A DNA stretch of 54,957 bases from an uncultured Bacteroidales bacterium (GTDB lineage Bacteria > Bacteroidota > Bacteroidia > Bacteroidales > Bacteroidaceae): positions 1 through 54,957 of the forward strand of contig CACZBX010000004.1 in assembly GCA_902779535.1 (NCBI GenBank), written 5' to 3'. Shown one piece after another: positions 28,254 to 37,893 of this stretch. Below the pieces are notes generated by a model. The model worked only from the letters and a program-made list of their open reading frames with translations. It was not told the origin of the DNA and did not search any database. Position 1 is the first letter of the stretch; the number at the start of each line of letters is the position of its first letter. Position numbers and translations under genes: made by a program.

Positions 28254-28643
28254 TTACTTATACAGATAGAACATACGTTCCATCAACTTCCATTTCTGGT
28301 CGGACGTTGCACCTGGTTGTGCATCCTGCAGTTCAGCCATATAGTCCTCCCACTCAGCTTGACGGGGCAAGGTGGCCAGTTTAGCCATTGCAGTATCCCA
28401 ATCGAAATCCAGCGGAGTCTCTACAATCATGAACAAGGTCGTTCCCAGAATATAGATTTCCATCTCAAGAATACCCACTTCTCGAATGCCGTCACGTATC
28501 TCTTTCCATGCTACACCTTCGGAATGACGACGCCGATACTCAGCAATCAGTTCCGGGTCATCCTTTAACTGAAGTGTTTGGCAATAGCGTTTAACCGGTC
28601 CGTGATATTCCTGAACGCGGTATCCTTGTTTCTTTTCTTCCAT
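28254..28643 (-). CDS. L-rhamnose mutarotase family protein
   Basis: This 129-residue protein has the family pattern: YCQTLQLKDDPELIAEYRRR with the following HSEGVAWKEI (the catalytic His region), EMEIYILGTTLFMIVE and ERMFYL. It interconverts sugar anomers. The ATG at 28643 overlaps the ROK kinase stop codon (TAATG), so the two are translationally coupled. An in-frame start further upstream would run into that gene and is rejected. Confidence 0.85.
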   Translation of the reverse strand: MEEKKQGYRVQEYHGPVKRYCQTLQLKDDPELIAEYRRRHSEGVAWKEIRDGIREVGILEMEIYILGTTLFMIVETPLDFDWDTAMAKLATLPRQAEWEDYMAELQDAQPGATSDQKWKLMERMFYLYK

Positions 28644-29623
28644 TATTCTTCTGCTTTTGCTTCCCAACCTAATGCGCTGGCACCTAAGACGGCAGCATCA
28701 GCATCCTTCAACTCAGAAAGAAGCAGTTTGGTCTTTCCTTTAAAGATCGGCAATACGTTGTCATCGATAGCCTTCTGAACCGGCTTGAAGATATAATCTC
28801 CTGATTTAGCCAAACCACCAAACAGAATGATAGCCTCCGGACTAGAGAATGCGATAAAATCGGCCAGAGCTTCACCCAGCAACGTACCTGTGAACTCAAA
28901 AATCTCGGCAGCTAACTTATCGCCCTTCACTGCAGCATCGTATACATCCTTTGAAGTAATATCATCAGCCGGGATATTTCTCAGCAAACTTGGTTCGGAA
29001 CGAGATACCAGGAACTCACGGGCAGTACGGGCAACACCCGTTGCTGAGCAGTAAGCCTCCAAGCAACCTTTACGGCCACAGCCGCAGAGACGTCCATTCT
29101 CACGACGAACGATAACGTGACCCAACTCGCCGGCGAAACCATCATGACCATAGATCAACTGACCATTGGCCACGATACCACTGCCGACGCCTGTTCCCAA
29201 GGTAATCATGATAAAGTCCTTCATACCACGAGCAGCACCATAGGTCATCTCACCGATAGCCGCAGCATTTGCATCATTTGTCAATGCACAAGGAATACCC
29301 AAAGCATCCTCGAACAGTTTCTTTAGGCGGATAACACCTTTCCATGGTAAGTTTGGAGCAAACTCAATCGTGCCACTGTAGAAATTCCCGTTCGGAGCAC
29401 CAATACCAAAACCTTTGAACTTCTCGATTCCACCAAACTGATTAACCATTGGCTTAATCTTTGCGGTCACAGCTGCTACATACTCCAACACCTCTGTATA
29501 TTCTTGTGTCTTCACCGAATCCGACACCAATACATTACCTCTTTGATCTACAACACCGAAAACAGAATTTGTTCCGCCAATATCCATTCCCAATACATAG
29601 GGTTTTTCAATACCTGTTACCAT
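28643..29623 (-). CDS. ROK family sugar kinase, probably glucokinase
   Basis: This 326-residue protein has the ATP-binding DIGGTNSVFG (15-24), the substrate region GIGAPN, NDANAAAIGE, TLGTGVGSG, the ELGHVIV motif and the zinc site CGCGRKGCLEAYC. These mark a ROK hexokinase rather than a ROK repressor, since there is no helix-turn-helix. Glucose is the likely substrate, by family. It is driven by its own promoter at 29662-29692 and is coupled to a mutarotase that may feed it the right anomer. Confidence 0.88.
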   Translation of the reverse strand: MVTGIEKPYVLGMDIGGTNSVFGVVDQRGNVLVSDSVKTQEYTEVLEYVAAVTAKIKPMVNQFGGIEKFKGFGIGAPNGNFYSGTIEFAPNLPWKGVIRLKKLFEDALGIPCALTNDANAAAIGEMTYGAARGMKDFIMITLGTGVGSGIVANGQLIYGHDGFAGELGHVIVRRENGRLCGCGRKGCLEAYCSATGVARTAREFLVSRSEPSLLRNIPADDITSKDVYDAAVKGDKLAAEIFEFTGTLLGEALADFIAFSSPEAIILFGGLAKSGDYIFKPVQKAIDDNVLPIFKGKTKLLLSELKDADAAVLGASALGWEAKAEE

Positions 29624-29661
29624 AATAATATTAATATTTATAAGTTCTTAAAATGTATGTA

Positions 29662-29692
29662 CAAATGTACTGAAAGTCTTGAAAAAAGCAAA
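29662..29692 (-). promoter_or_regulatory. Promoter of the ROK kinase operon
   Basis: On the minus strand TTTG (29689-29692), a 19-bp spacer and TACATTTG (29662-29669) fit the Bacteroidetes promoter. Confidence 0.75.
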
Positions 29693-29730
29693 TTATTAAT
29701 CAATTATTCTATAATTGCTGTAACATTTTA

Positions 29731-29738
29731 TACTTTTG
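29731..29738 (+). promoter_or_regulatory. -7 promoter element of the efflux operon
   Basis: TACTTTTG fits TAnnTTTG, 31 bp before the ATG at 29770. It is divergent from the ROK promoter. Confidence 0.6.
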
Positions 29739-29769
29739 AATCGTCAAAAGAGAAAATACGTTCCAAACA

Positions 29770-30489
29770 ATGATTCGCTTAGAAAAGATTCATAAAACCT
29801 ATTTTAACGGAGCTCCCTTACACGTGCTGAAAGGTATCGACTTACATATCGAGAAAGGAGAATTCGTATCAATCATGGGAGCATCCGGATCGGGAAAGTC
29901 CACCTTATTAAATATATTAGGTATTCTGGATAACTACGATGAAGGCAACTACTACCTCAACAACGTACTCATTAAGAACCTGAGCGAAACACAAAGTGCG
30001 GAATACCGGAACAAGATGATAGGTTTCATCTTCCAGTCGTTCAACTTGATCTCATTTAAGAATGCCCTCGAGAATGTTGCACTGCCTCTTTTCTATCAAG
30101 GAGTGAGTAGAAAGAAACGAAATATGATGGCGATGGAATATTTGGATAAGCTGGGATTGAAGGATTGGGCTCACCACATGCCTAACGAACTGTCGGGTGG
30201 ACAAAAACAGCGTGTGGCCATTGCACGTGCGCTTATCACCAAGCCACAGATTATCCTGGCCGACGAACCGACAGGAGCACTAGACAGCAAGACCTCGGTG
30301 GAAGTAATGAACTTATTAAAAGAATTGCATGATAATGAAGGGCTGACCATCGTGGTTGTTACACACGAGAGTGGCGTAGCCAATGAAACAAACAAAATCA
30401 TTCACATCAAGGACGGTATCATTGAATCTATTGAGGAGAACATTGACCATAAAGCCTCTCCTTTTGGAACTACCGGACTAATGAAATAG
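29770..30489 (+). CDS. MacB-type ABC transporter ATP-binding protein
   Basis: This 239-residue ATPase has Walker [10 protein letters not shown], the Q-loop IFQSFNLI, signature [15 protein letters not shown], Walker [13 protein letters not shown] and the H-loop VTHE. The sequence is of the LolD/MacB group. It opens a five-gene operon (ATPase, two permeases, adaptor, TolC) with 2 bases before the first permease. It powers export or mechanotransmission of a periplasmic or membrane substrate that is not evident from sequence. Confidence 0.92.
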   Translation: MIRLEKIHKTYFNGAPLHVLKGIDLHIEKGEFVSIMGASGSGKSTLLNILGILDNYDEGNYYLNNVLIKNLSETQSAEYRNKMIGFIFQSFNLISFKNALENVALPLFYQGVSRKKRNMMAMEYLDKLGLKDWAHHMPNELSGGQKQRVAIARALITKPQIILADEPTGALDSKTSVEVMNLLKELHDNEGLTIVVVTHESGVANETNKIIHIKDGIIESIEENIDHKASPFGTTGLMK

Positions 30490-30491
30490 CC

Positions 30492-31751
30492 ATGATCGAC
30501 CTTTTTCAAGAAATACTCGGAACACTGAAGCGGAACAAGCTACGCACCTTCCTCACCGGATTTGCCGTGGCTTGGGGAATCTTTATGCTGATTGTCCTCC
30601 TGGGGGCAGGCAACGGACTGATCAACGCCTTGAACGATGCGATCAAAGGTATTTCAGCAAACTCGGTCGAAGTGTATCCGGGTGTTACCTCTAAAGCTTT
30701 TAAAGGATATAAGACAGGCCGGTTTATTTCTCTCGAAGAAAAAGACATTGATGTCACTCAAAAAGCCGTTGGTGACCATATCATCGAGATTGGTGCAGAT
30801 GTTCAACAAAGTGGTATCAACCTCATCAATGATAAACATCACGTAAACATCACATTGAATGGAGTCTTCCCTATTTATATGTCGACTCAAGGCTATAAAT
30901 TGAAGCAAGGACGATTTATCAATGAGTTGGATATCAAAAACAAACGAAAAGTGATTGTGATCCATCGAAAAACGATGGAACAACTCTTCGAGCAAAATGA
31001 GTACGACCAGGTCATCGGCAAATACCTGAACGCATCGGGCGTAGCCTACAGAGTGGTGGGAATCTATGAGGACAGAGGAAACATGCAGCCATCGGCAATG
31101 ATTCCTTTTACGACCTTAAAGATTATATACAACAAGGGAAAAGACCTGAATAGCATCATGATCTCGACGAAGAATATCTCTGACGAGAAGAGACAAGACT
31201 TGTTCGAGGAGGCGATTCGTAGTTCATTAGGAGCCAAACATGAGTTTGCTCCCGACGACCGTAGAGCAATCTGGGTATGGAGTATGTTCAAACAATTGAA
31301 ACAACAAGACACAGGTATGTCGATTCTTCGGACCGCTATTTGGGTCATCGGTATCTTCACGTTGCTTAGTGGTATTGTCGGTGTCAGCAACATCATGCTG
31401 ATTACGGTAAAAGAACGTACTCGCGAGTTCGGAATCCGTAAGGCATTGGGAGCTAAGCCCCTCTCTATCCTTTGGTTGATTATTGTAGAGAGTGTTACCA
31501 TTACCACAATCTTCGGATACTTAGGTATGTTGGCAGGAATTGCCGCTACAGAATACATGAACATCGTGGCGGGAACAAAGACCGTTGATATAGGTGTTGC
31601 ACAAGCCACCGTCTTTTCGAATCCAACCGTCGACATCAGCATAGCTATTCAAGCGACACTGACCTTGATTATTGCTGGAACACTTGCCGGCTTCTTCCCT
31701 GCACGGAAAGCGGTGATGATAAAACCTATTGAAGCATTAAGAGCAGAATAA
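30492..31751 (+). CDS. MacB/FtsX-type ABC transporter permease (1)
   Basis: This 419-residue permease has one N-terminal membrane segment (FLTGFAVAWGIFMLIVLLGAG), a periplasmic MacB-like domain (about 50-280), and three C-terminal segments starting at WVIGIFTLLSGIVGVSNIML. The FtsX motif VKERTREFGIRKALGA lies between the second and third. It pairs with the next permease, and one ATPase serves both, so the transporter is probably a heterodimer. Confidence 0.92.
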   Translation: MIDLFQEILGTLKRNKLRTFLTGFAVAWGIFMLIVLLGAGNGLINALNDAIKGISANSVEVYPGVTSKAFKGYKTGRFISLEEKDIDVTQKAVGDHIIEIGADVQQSGINLINDKHHVNITLNGVFPIYMSTQGYKLKQGRFINELDIKNKRKVIVIHRKTMEQLFEQNEYDQVIGKYLNASGVAYRVVGIYEDRGNMQPSAMIPFTTLKIIYNKGKDLNSIMISTKNISDEKRQDLFEEAIRSSLGAKHEFAPDDRRAIWVWSMFKQLKQQDTGMSILRTAIWVIGIFTLLSGIVGVSNIMLITVKERTREFGIRKALGAKPLSILWLIIVESVTITTIFGYLGMLAGIAATEYMNIVAGTKTVDIGVAQATVFSNPTVDISIAIQATLTLIIAGTLAGFFPARKAVMIKPIEALRAE

Positions 31752-31752
31752 T

Positions 31753-32997
31753 ATGTTTAGGATAGATATAGACAAATGGGAGGAAATCCTCGTTACGATT
31801 ACCCGGAACAAGACCCGAAGCCTATTGACAGCTTTCGGTATCTTTTGGGGAATCTTTATGCTCGTCGCCCTGATGGGTGGAGCACAAGGATTGCAGGACA
31901 TGATGTCGGCCAACTTCAAAGGGTTTGCAACCAATTCGGCTATCTTTGCATACAATAACACCAGCATCGCGTATAAAGGTTTTCAGGAAGGAAGAGCCTG
32001 GCACCTGGATACCGATGACATCGAACGGATCAAACGGACTGTCAGTGAGGTAGATGTGGTCACGCCGAACATCACGCAATGGGGAGCGAACGCAATCTAT
32101 GAAGACAAGACCTTTAGCTCTGTCGTCAAAGGACTCTATCCGGAATATGAGAAGATTGAAGCCCAAGATATCACAATGGGACGTTTCATCAATGATGTGG
32201 ACGTGAGAGATCACCGAAAAGTTTGTACCATTGGTAAACAGGTCTATGAACAACTGTTCCCAGATAAGAGAAATCCGTTAGGCGAATTCATCCAACTGGA
32301 TGGAATTTATTATCAAGTAATTGGCGTCAGCCTGTCAACCAGTAACATGAACATTAACGGAGGTAGCGAACGAAGTGTTACCCTTCCCATCACCACCATG
32401 CAACAGGCATACAATAGGGGAAAAGAAGTGGATATCATCTGTATCACCGCAAAGAAAGGTCATCTGATGAGTGATGTGGCTCCAAAGGTAGAACAAGTGA
32501 TTAAGAAAGCACATTATATCCACCCCGACGACAAACAGGCAGTCATCATGGTCAATACGGAAGCAATGTTCAACATGGTCGACAACCTGTTTGAAGGAAT
32601 CCGCATCCTGTCATGGATGGTTGGTTTGGGAACGTTGCTGGCCGGAGCCATCGGGGTAAGTAATATCATGATGGTGACAGTGAAAGAACGAACCACCGAG
32701 ATTGGTATTCGAAGAGCTATCGGAGCACGACCAGTGGATATCTTAAGTCAAATTCTGTCCGAGAGCATGGTTCTAACCATTCTTGCCGGTATGTTTGGTA
32801 TCTTATTCGGTGTGTTCGTCTTGCAGATGCTTGAGATGGGAACGGCACAAACCGATAATCCCGGACATTTCCAGATCAGTTTCTGGATGGCAATCGGATC
32901 GTGCGTATTGTTGATGTGTATGGGTATGCTCGCAGGTTTGCTTCCTGCCTACCGCGCCATGGCAATCAAACCAATTGATGCAATTAGAGATGAATAA
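31753..32997 (+). CDS. MacB/FtsX-type ABC transporter permease (2)
   Basis: This 414-residue paralogue of the preceding permease has the same topology and the motif VKERTTEIGIRRAIGA. It begins 1 base after it. The two proteins share the SNIMMVTVKERT/SNIMLITVKERT core but differ strongly in the periplasmic domain, as expected for two halves of a heterodimer. Confidence 0.92.
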   Translation: MFRIDIDKWEEILVTITRNKTRSLLTAFGIFWGIFMLVALMGGAQGLQDMMSANFKGFATNSAIFAYNNTSIAYKGFQEGRAWHLDTDDIERIKRTVSEVDVVTPNITQWGANAIYEDKTFSSVVKGLYPEYEKIEAQDITMGRFINDVDVRDHRKVCTIGKQVYEQLFPDKRNPLGEFIQLDGIYYQVIGVSLSTSNMNINGGSERSVTLPITTMQQAYNRGKEVDIICITAKKGHLMSDVAPKVEQVIKKAHYIHPDDKQAVIMVNTEAMFNMVDNLFEGIRILSWMVGLGTLLAGAIGVSNIMMVTVKERTTEIGIRRAIGARPVDILSQILSESMVLTILAGMFGILFGVFVLQMLEMGTAQTDNPGHFQISFWMAIGSCVLLMCMGMLAGLLPAYRAMAIKPIDAIRDE

Positions 32998-33012
32998 TTA
33001 AAACAACGATAT

Positions 33013-34101
33013 ATGAAAAAGTATTTCAAATTTGTGATTCTTGCCCTTATCCTTTTGGTTTTTATCGGAACATTCATGTTCCTTTACCAAAAATCAAAGC
33101 CTAAGGTCATTGTATATGAAACAGAAAAAGTAGAGGTCAAGGATTTGCAAAAGACCACGGTTGCCACCGGAAAGATAGAACCGAGAGACGAGATTCTTAT
33201 CAAACCGCAAATCTCCGGTATCATCGACGTGGTCTATAAGGAAGCTGGAGAGAAAGTGAAGAAGGGGGAGGTCATTGCCAAGGTAAAGGTGATTCCGGAA
33301 CTGGGACAACTGAATGCCGCAGAAAGCCGTGTTCGCTTAGCAGACATTAACGCCAAGCAAGCAGAAACCGACTTCGACCGCATGAAAACCTTATACGAGC
33401 AAAAACTTATCAGCAGCGAGGAATACGAAAAGAGTGAAGTCAACGTGCGCCAGGCTCGCGAAGAGCTGCAGACAGCCAAGGACAACTTGGAGATTGTCAA
33501 AGAAGGTATCACAAAGAACAGTGCTTCATTCAGTAGTACACTGATTCGTTCGACCATCGACGGCCTCATCCTCGACGTACCCGTGAAAGCCGGAAACTCG
33601 GTTATCATGAGTAATACCTTCAACGACGGTACGACCATCGCCAACGTGGCTGACATGAACGACTTAATCTTCCGTGGGAATGTTGATGAGACCGAGGTGG
33701 GACAGATCCACGAAGGCGTTCCCGTGAAGATAACCTTAGGTGCTTTACAAAACATGAGTTTCGACGCTAAACTGGAATATATATCACCAAAAGGTGTCGA
33801 ACAGAACGGTGCCAACCAGTTTGAAATCAAGGCTGCAATAAAGGTGCCCGACAGCGTGACGATCCGTTCAGGATATAGCGCCAATGCCGAAATTGTATTG
33901 GCTCATGCCGAGAAAGTACTGACCATCCCTGAGAGTTGCATCGAGTTCAGTGGGGATTCAACATTCGTTTACGTAGAGAACGGGAATCAGAAGTTTGAAC
34001 GGAAAGAGGTGAAGACCGGACTGAGCGATGGTATCTATATCGAAATAAAAAGTGGTTTGAAGGCGAATGAAGTGATTCGCGGTAAACAAAAAGAAGAATA
34101 A
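33013..34101 (+). CDS. Periplasmic adaptor (MacA/HlyD family)
   Basis: This 362-residue membrane-fusion protein has one N-terminal membrane segment (FVILALILLVFIGTFMFL), a lipoyl half-motif (GEKVKKGEVIAKVKV), a coiled-coil hairpin (about 105-165, ADINAKQAETDFDRMKTLY) and the returning lipoyl/beta-barrel part (VPVKAGNSVI). It links the MacB-type pump to the TolC channel encoded next, 1 base downstream. Confidence 0.92.
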   Translation: MKKYFKFVILALILLVFIGTFMFLYQKSKPKVIVYETEKVEVKDLQKTTVATGKIEPRDEILIKPQISGIIDVVYKEAGEKVKKGEVIAKVKVIPELGQLNAAESRVRLADINAKQAETDFDRMKTLYEQKLISSEEYEKSEVNVRQAREELQTAKDNLEIVKEGITKNSASFSSTLIRSTIDGLILDVPVKAGNSVIMSNTFNDGTTIANVADMNDLIFRGNVDETEVGQIHEGVPVKITLGALQNMSFDAKLEYISPKGVEQNGANQFEIKAAIKVPDSVTIRSGYSANAEIVLAHAEKVLTIPESCIEFSGDSTFVYVENGNQKFERKEVKTGLSDGIYIEIKSGLKANEVIRGKQKEE

Positions 34102-34102
34102 T

Positions 34103-35416
34103 ATGAAACGTGCATATATCATCTTATTGACTGCGTCCTTGTGGGGAACGCCATCCCTTGCCCAAGAAGCCTGGGACTTGCGAAAGTGTATCGATTATGC
34201 CATCGAGCATAACCTGAGCATCAAGCAACAGGAGGCCAACATGGAACAACGGGAAGTCGAACTGAATACGGCAAAGTGGAGGCGATTGCCCAACCTGAAT
34301 GCAAATATCGGACAGTCGTTCAACTTCGGCCGCGGCTTGCAAGCTGATAACACGTATGCTGATACGAACACGAAGAGTTCGAACTTCTCTGTCTCCACCA
34401 ACATTCCGCTGTTCACCGGATTGGAGATCCCCAACACCATTGCGCTTAGCAAACTGAATCTGAAAGCAGCCATGGAGGACCTGAACAAAGCAAAAGAAGA
34501 TATCAGCATGCAGGTTACCTCTTACTATCTTCAAGTCTTGTTCAATGAAGAGTTGGCGAAGGTGGCACACGACCAAGTAAAGCTCAGTCAAGAACAGTTA
34601 GAACGTAAGGTAGCATACTTCAAGACAGGTAAAGCATCGGAAGCCGAACTCTATGAGGCCAAAGCTCGCGTGGCACAAGATGAGCTATCTGCAACACAAG
34701 CTGACAACAATGTAGAGTTGGCCTTGTTAGACCTGAGTCAGTTATTGGAACTCACTTCTCCCGAAGGCTTCCATATCGTATCACCCGAGGTTGGTAATAT
34801 ATTGCCACCGTTAAGCCTTCCGGAAGAGATCTATCAGGAAGCCGTTATGATAAAGCCTTCCATCAAGGCGGCACAGCTTCGATTGGAAGGAGCTGAACGA
34901 AGCATTCGCATTGCTCAAAGCGGGCTGATGCCACAGTTAAGTTTCTCTGCCGGTATGGGAACGAACTACTACAACCTGTCGGGAATAGAAAACCCCAGTT
35001 TCAGTTCACAATGGCATCGCAACCTCAGCAAGTATTTAAGTTTTAACCTGAGCATTCCTATCTTCAACCGTTTCCAGACACGTAATCAGATACGGAAAGC
35101 ACGTATCGACCGTTCGGCTATCTCATGGCAGTTAGAGGAAAGTAAGAAAAACCTTTATAAGGAAATACAACAAGCCTATTACAACGCTGTGGCTGCTGAG
35201 AGCAAGTTTAAGAGCAGTAAGGTGGCGATGGATGCGGCTGAAGCTTCTTTCAACCTTATCAAAGAGAAGTACGCCAACGGTATGGCTACCGCAACCGAAT
35301 ACAATGAATCACGTACCAACTGGATGAGAACAGTTTCTGATCAGGTTCAAGCAAAATACGATTATCTGTTCCGGAGCAAGATTCTCGACTTCTATAAAGG
35401 GAAACCGATTGAATAA
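34103..35416 (+). CDS. TolC family outer membrane efflux protein
   Basis: This 437-residue protein has a signal peptide (MKRAYIILLTASLWGTPSLAQ) and two outer membrane efflux repeats, beginning WDLRKCIDYAIEHNLSIKQQ and later IRIAQSGLMPQLSFSAGMG. The helices KEDISMQVTSYYLQVLFNEE and KEIQQAYYNAVAAESKFK are typical of the trimeric channel. It completes a tripartite pump and is followed by a terminator. Confidence 0.92.
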   Translation: MKRAYIILLTASLWGTPSLAQEAWDLRKCIDYAIEHNLSIKQQEANMEQREVELNTAKWRRLPNLNANIGQSFNFGRGLQADNTYADTNTKSSNFSVSTNIPLFTGLEIPNTIALSKLNLKAAMEDLNKAKEDISMQVTSYYLQVLFNEELAKVAHDQVKLSQEQLERKVAYFKTGKASEAELYEAKARVAQDELSATQADNNVELALLDLSQLLELTSPEGFHIVSPEVGNILPPLSLPEEIYQEAVMIKPSIKAAQLRLEGAERSIRIAQSGLMPQLSFSAGMGTNYYNLSGIENPSFSSQWHRNLSKYLSFNLSIPIFNRFQTRNQIRKARIDRSAISWQLEESKKNLYKEIQQAYYNAVAAESKFKSSKVAMDAAEASFNLIKEKYANGMATATEYNESRTNWMRTVSDQVQAKYDYLFRSKILDFYKGKPIE

Positions 35417-35442
35417 AAAAATAAGAAGAAGGTCTATAGAAG

Positions 35443-35478
35443 AAGGGGATGTGTCTATCATGACACATCCCCTTTACT
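35443..35478 (+). terminator. Terminator of the efflux operon
   Basis: AAGGGGATGTGTC pairs with GACACATCCCCTT (35443-35474), a 13-bp stem with a 6-nt loop. It may also serve the converging gene at 35508. Confidence 0.8.
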
Positions 35479-35507
35479 TAACCAATTAAAAGTTGTATGC
35501 TTCTTGC

Positions 35508-36491
35508 TTAACGATGTCTGCTTGCTGAGCCAACGCTTCTGCTTGAACTACTGTTTCTGTTTGAACTATTGCTTCTGCTTGAGCTGCCAACACTTGCGCT
35601 TCTGCTTACAGTACTACGCGTGCTGACGTTGCTGCTTCTGCTTGAGTGTGAACGTTGTGTCTCACGAGCCACTTGACGGTTGCTGTTGTTGACTACGTTT
35701 TGACGACGAACGCTATTATTCGTATTTCGAGTATTCAAGTTCAGATTGCCTTGACGGCGTACATTGCCATTGTCATGACGCACCTCACTGCGAGTATTGT
35801 TCTTGCCTACATTGTGATTGCCGTTGTTACGACGAACATTCCCATTGTAAACTTCATTCTTATGGTTCGGACGAACAGCTGGAGCTCTGTGAGCAGCCGG
35901 GCCTTTAGCCTTTGGTGCCATGTGAGCAACCGGAGCGTGGTGTCCGCGATTCAAGTGGAATGCACCATTGAATACGGTATGGCCATGATAACGGTGATGA
36001 TGATGCATTTTGTAATAGCTGCGATTACCAAAATGAGTACGATAGTGACCGCCCAGGTAAGTACGATAGTGATGAGGCTTACCGAAATAGAAGAAGTTCA
36101 CGTTCGTATATACATTGTAAACGCCTAATCTCCAAGAATTCTGATACAGACTGATTGGACGATAAAAATAAGTAATGTCCATGAAGCGACGATACTGATA
36201 ATCTGTCAAGATCCAACGCAAGTCATCGTTGCGGATATTCAGAAGATTGTAGTAGTTGTCCAATGCATAGTCATAGCCCAATACTACCTCATTCATGATG
36301 TTATCTACATTATATACGAAATCGAAATTAACTTCATATACATCATTATATTGCTGTGATGTCAGCTGTAATTCATACGCCATCCGATCAGTCAAGAAAC
36401 GGACGTTTCTGCGCATGGTGCTCAAACTCATTGCTTGTACTGAAACAGTACCGATCAAAACGATCATCCAAAGTGCAGTTAATTTTTTCAT
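35508..36491 (-). CDS. Exported protein with long basic low-complexity tail
   Basis: This 327-residue protein has a signal peptide (MKKLTALWMIVLIGTVSVQA). A folded part of about 130 residues is Tyr/Asn/Asp-rich (MAYELQLTSQQYNDVYEVNF, ILTDYQYRRFMDITYFY). A His-rich stretch follows (YYKMHHHHRYHGH), then about 130 residues of Arg, Asn, Ser and His (RNNGNHNVGKNN, SSSRSNSSNRNSSSSRS). Net charge is strongly positive. I recognise no family with a known function. The composition suggests an envelope or surface protein that binds polyanions, nucleic acid or metal. A promoter lies at 36537-36568. Confidence 0.75.
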   Translation of the reverse strand: MKKLTALWMIVLIGTVSVQAMSLSTMRRNVRFLTDRMAYELQLTSQQYNDVYEVNFDFVYNVDNIMNEVVLGYDYALDNYYNLLNIRNDDLRWILTDYQYRRFMDITYFYRPISLYQNSWRLGVYNVYTNVNFFYFGKPHHYRTYLGGHYRTHFGNRSYYKMHHHHRYHGHTVFNGAFHLNRGHHAPVAHMAPKAKGPAAHRAPAVRPNHKNEVYNGNVRRNNGNHNVGKNNTRSEVRHDNGNVRRQGNLNLNTRNTNNSVRRQNVVNNSNRQVARETQRSHSSRSSNVSTRSTVSRSASVGSSSRSNSSNRNSSSSRSVGSASRHR

Positions 36492-36536
36492 GACTTTCTC
36501 TTTTTAATGGTTAGACATTTGTTCTTTTCTCTGATA

Positions 36537-36568
36537 CAAAAGTAGGGAGATAAAAATCCCCCTACAAT
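36537..36568 (-). promoter_or_regulatory. Promoter of the basic-tail protein gene
   Basis: On the minus strand ATTG (36565-36568), a 20-bp spacer and TACTTTTG (36537-36544) fit the Bacteroidetes pattern. A GGGGGATTTTTATCTCCC inverted repeat lies in the spacer region. Confidence 0.65.
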
Positions 36569-36639
36569 TGATTTTCCCCATTTGTTCGAAGGAATTTCCC
36601 TAATCTTCATAGGGAAATCCGCCTATAGCCAATGTCCGA

Positions 36640-37479
36640 TTACTTCCTTACCAGATAGATACCATTGGGTTCCAGCACGATAAGCCGCTGCTTATAGAGA
36701 TCGCCTACAGCCTTTTTGAATGTCTTCTTGCTAACGCCAAACGTATTGTATATCTGTTCAGCATCACTCTTATCGGTAAACCGGATGAAACCTCGTTGCT
36801 CTTTGATATAGGCAAGCAACGTATCCGAGAAGTCCTTCACCTTCTTCATTCCACCCTGCTGCAATTCCAAGTCGATCTTTCCATCCTCGCGCACTTGTTT
36901 GATGAATGCTTTCATCTGCATACCAACGCTTATCGGTTGGAAGATCTCATTCTCATAGAGCAGGCCACTGAATTTATTGTCGATAATGGCCTTATACCCT
37001 AAGTCGGTGCGTTGCCATATCAGAATATCGACCTCTTCACCGGCATTATATTCCGGTTTTTCATCAGAAAGGAAGTGTTCCACTTTGGCCGAAGCCATGA
37101 TACGGTAACTTTCTTCATCCAGATGAACATGAACGATGTATTTCCGCCCCACCTGCATCTTCAGTTTCTGTTCACGGAAGGGCACAAACAAGTCCTTCAT
37201 CAATCCCCAGTTCAGGAATGCTCCATACTGGTTGACCCAGGCTACTTCCAGATACGCAAACTGGCCGACCTGAGCATAAGGATCTAGCGTGGTGGCGACG
37301 AGCCGTTCTTCATTATCTAGATAGATAAAGACATTCAGCATATCTCCTACTTTCGTTCCTTCAGGTACATACCGACTTGGCAATAGGATTTCCCCATCGT
37401 CACCGCCATCAAGATACAAACCGAAGTCTACTTCCTTGACGACCTCTAACTGATTATATTTTCCTAATTCAATATTCAT
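36640..37479 (-). CDS. CvfB-like S1 RNA-binding protein
   Basis: This protein of about 279 residues starts MNIELGKYNQLEVV and has tandem S1-type OB folds (VDFGLYLDGGDDGEILLPSRYV, VNQYGAFLNWGLMKDLFVPF, GYKAIIDNKFSGLLY). A C-terminal winged helix (FTDKSDAEQIYNTFGVSKKT) follows. This is the CvfB/YitL arrangement, tied to RNA binding and virulence-factor control in Firmicutes. The start at 37479 is chosen because an in-frame codon at 37506 overlaps the -7 element. Confidence 0.88.
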   Translation of the reverse strand: MNIELGKYNQLEVVKEVDFGLYLDGGDDGEILLPSRYVPEGTKVGDMLNVFIYLDNEERLVATTLDPYAQVGQFAYLEVAWVNQYGAFLNWGLMKDLFVPFREQKLKMQVGRKYIVHVHLDEESYRIMASAKVEHFLSDEKPEYNAGEEVDILIWQRTDLGYKAIIDNKFSGLLYENEIFQPISVGMQMKAFIKQVREDGKIDLELQQGGMKKVKDFSDTLLAYIKEQRGFIRFTDKSDAEQIYNTFGVSKKTFKKAVGDLYKQRLIVLEPNGIYLVRK

Positions 37480-37503
37480 ACTTCCATCTGTCTGTTTCGG
37501 TTG

Positions 37504-37535
37504 CAAAGATAATGCAATCCGAAGAGAAACCCAAA
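37504..37535 (-). promoter_or_regulatory. Promoter of the CvfB-like gene
   Basis: On the minus strand TTTG (37532-37535), a 20-bp spacer and TATCTTTG (37504-37511) form an exact Bacteroidetes promoter. Confidence 0.8.
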
Positions 37536-37650
37536 TCCAATGAGAGCAAAGGTGACAGCCTCATCTTCGACAAGTACGATTTTTTCTTACAAAAATTTGG
37601 AATAATCAATTCAAAAGATTAATTTTATCCTGTCATTAAATATAACAACC

Positions 37651-37893
37651 ATGAAAACTACGATACTTACCTATTGCCAAGATGCAATCGAAGCCCACCG
37701 AATACACGATGTACTGGGTGAGCAAGGAATCATGTCGATTCTACAAGATGAGAACATATCAAGTATTATTCCATGTCCGGCCTTTGAGATTCCGATTCTC
37801 GTCTACGAGGAGGACTTAGAAAAAGCAAAAGAGATATTACGCGACCTCTTCCCTGAGAAGATGGTTGATGAAGACTCTATCAACTATATTTAA
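37651..37893 (+). CDS. DUF2007 family small protein
   Basis: This 80-residue protein has the DUF2007 pattern of an N-terminal strand, a helix ([18 protein letters not shown]), and the C-terminal [19 protein letters not shown]. The family is annotated as putative signal-transducing but has no proven role. Its stop codon overlaps the stop of the converging LolD-type gene by 4 bases. Confidence 0.8.
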   Translation: MKTTILTYCQDAIEAHRIHDVLGEQGIMSILQDENISSIIPCPAFEIPILVYEEDLEKAKEILRDLFPEKMVDEDSINYI

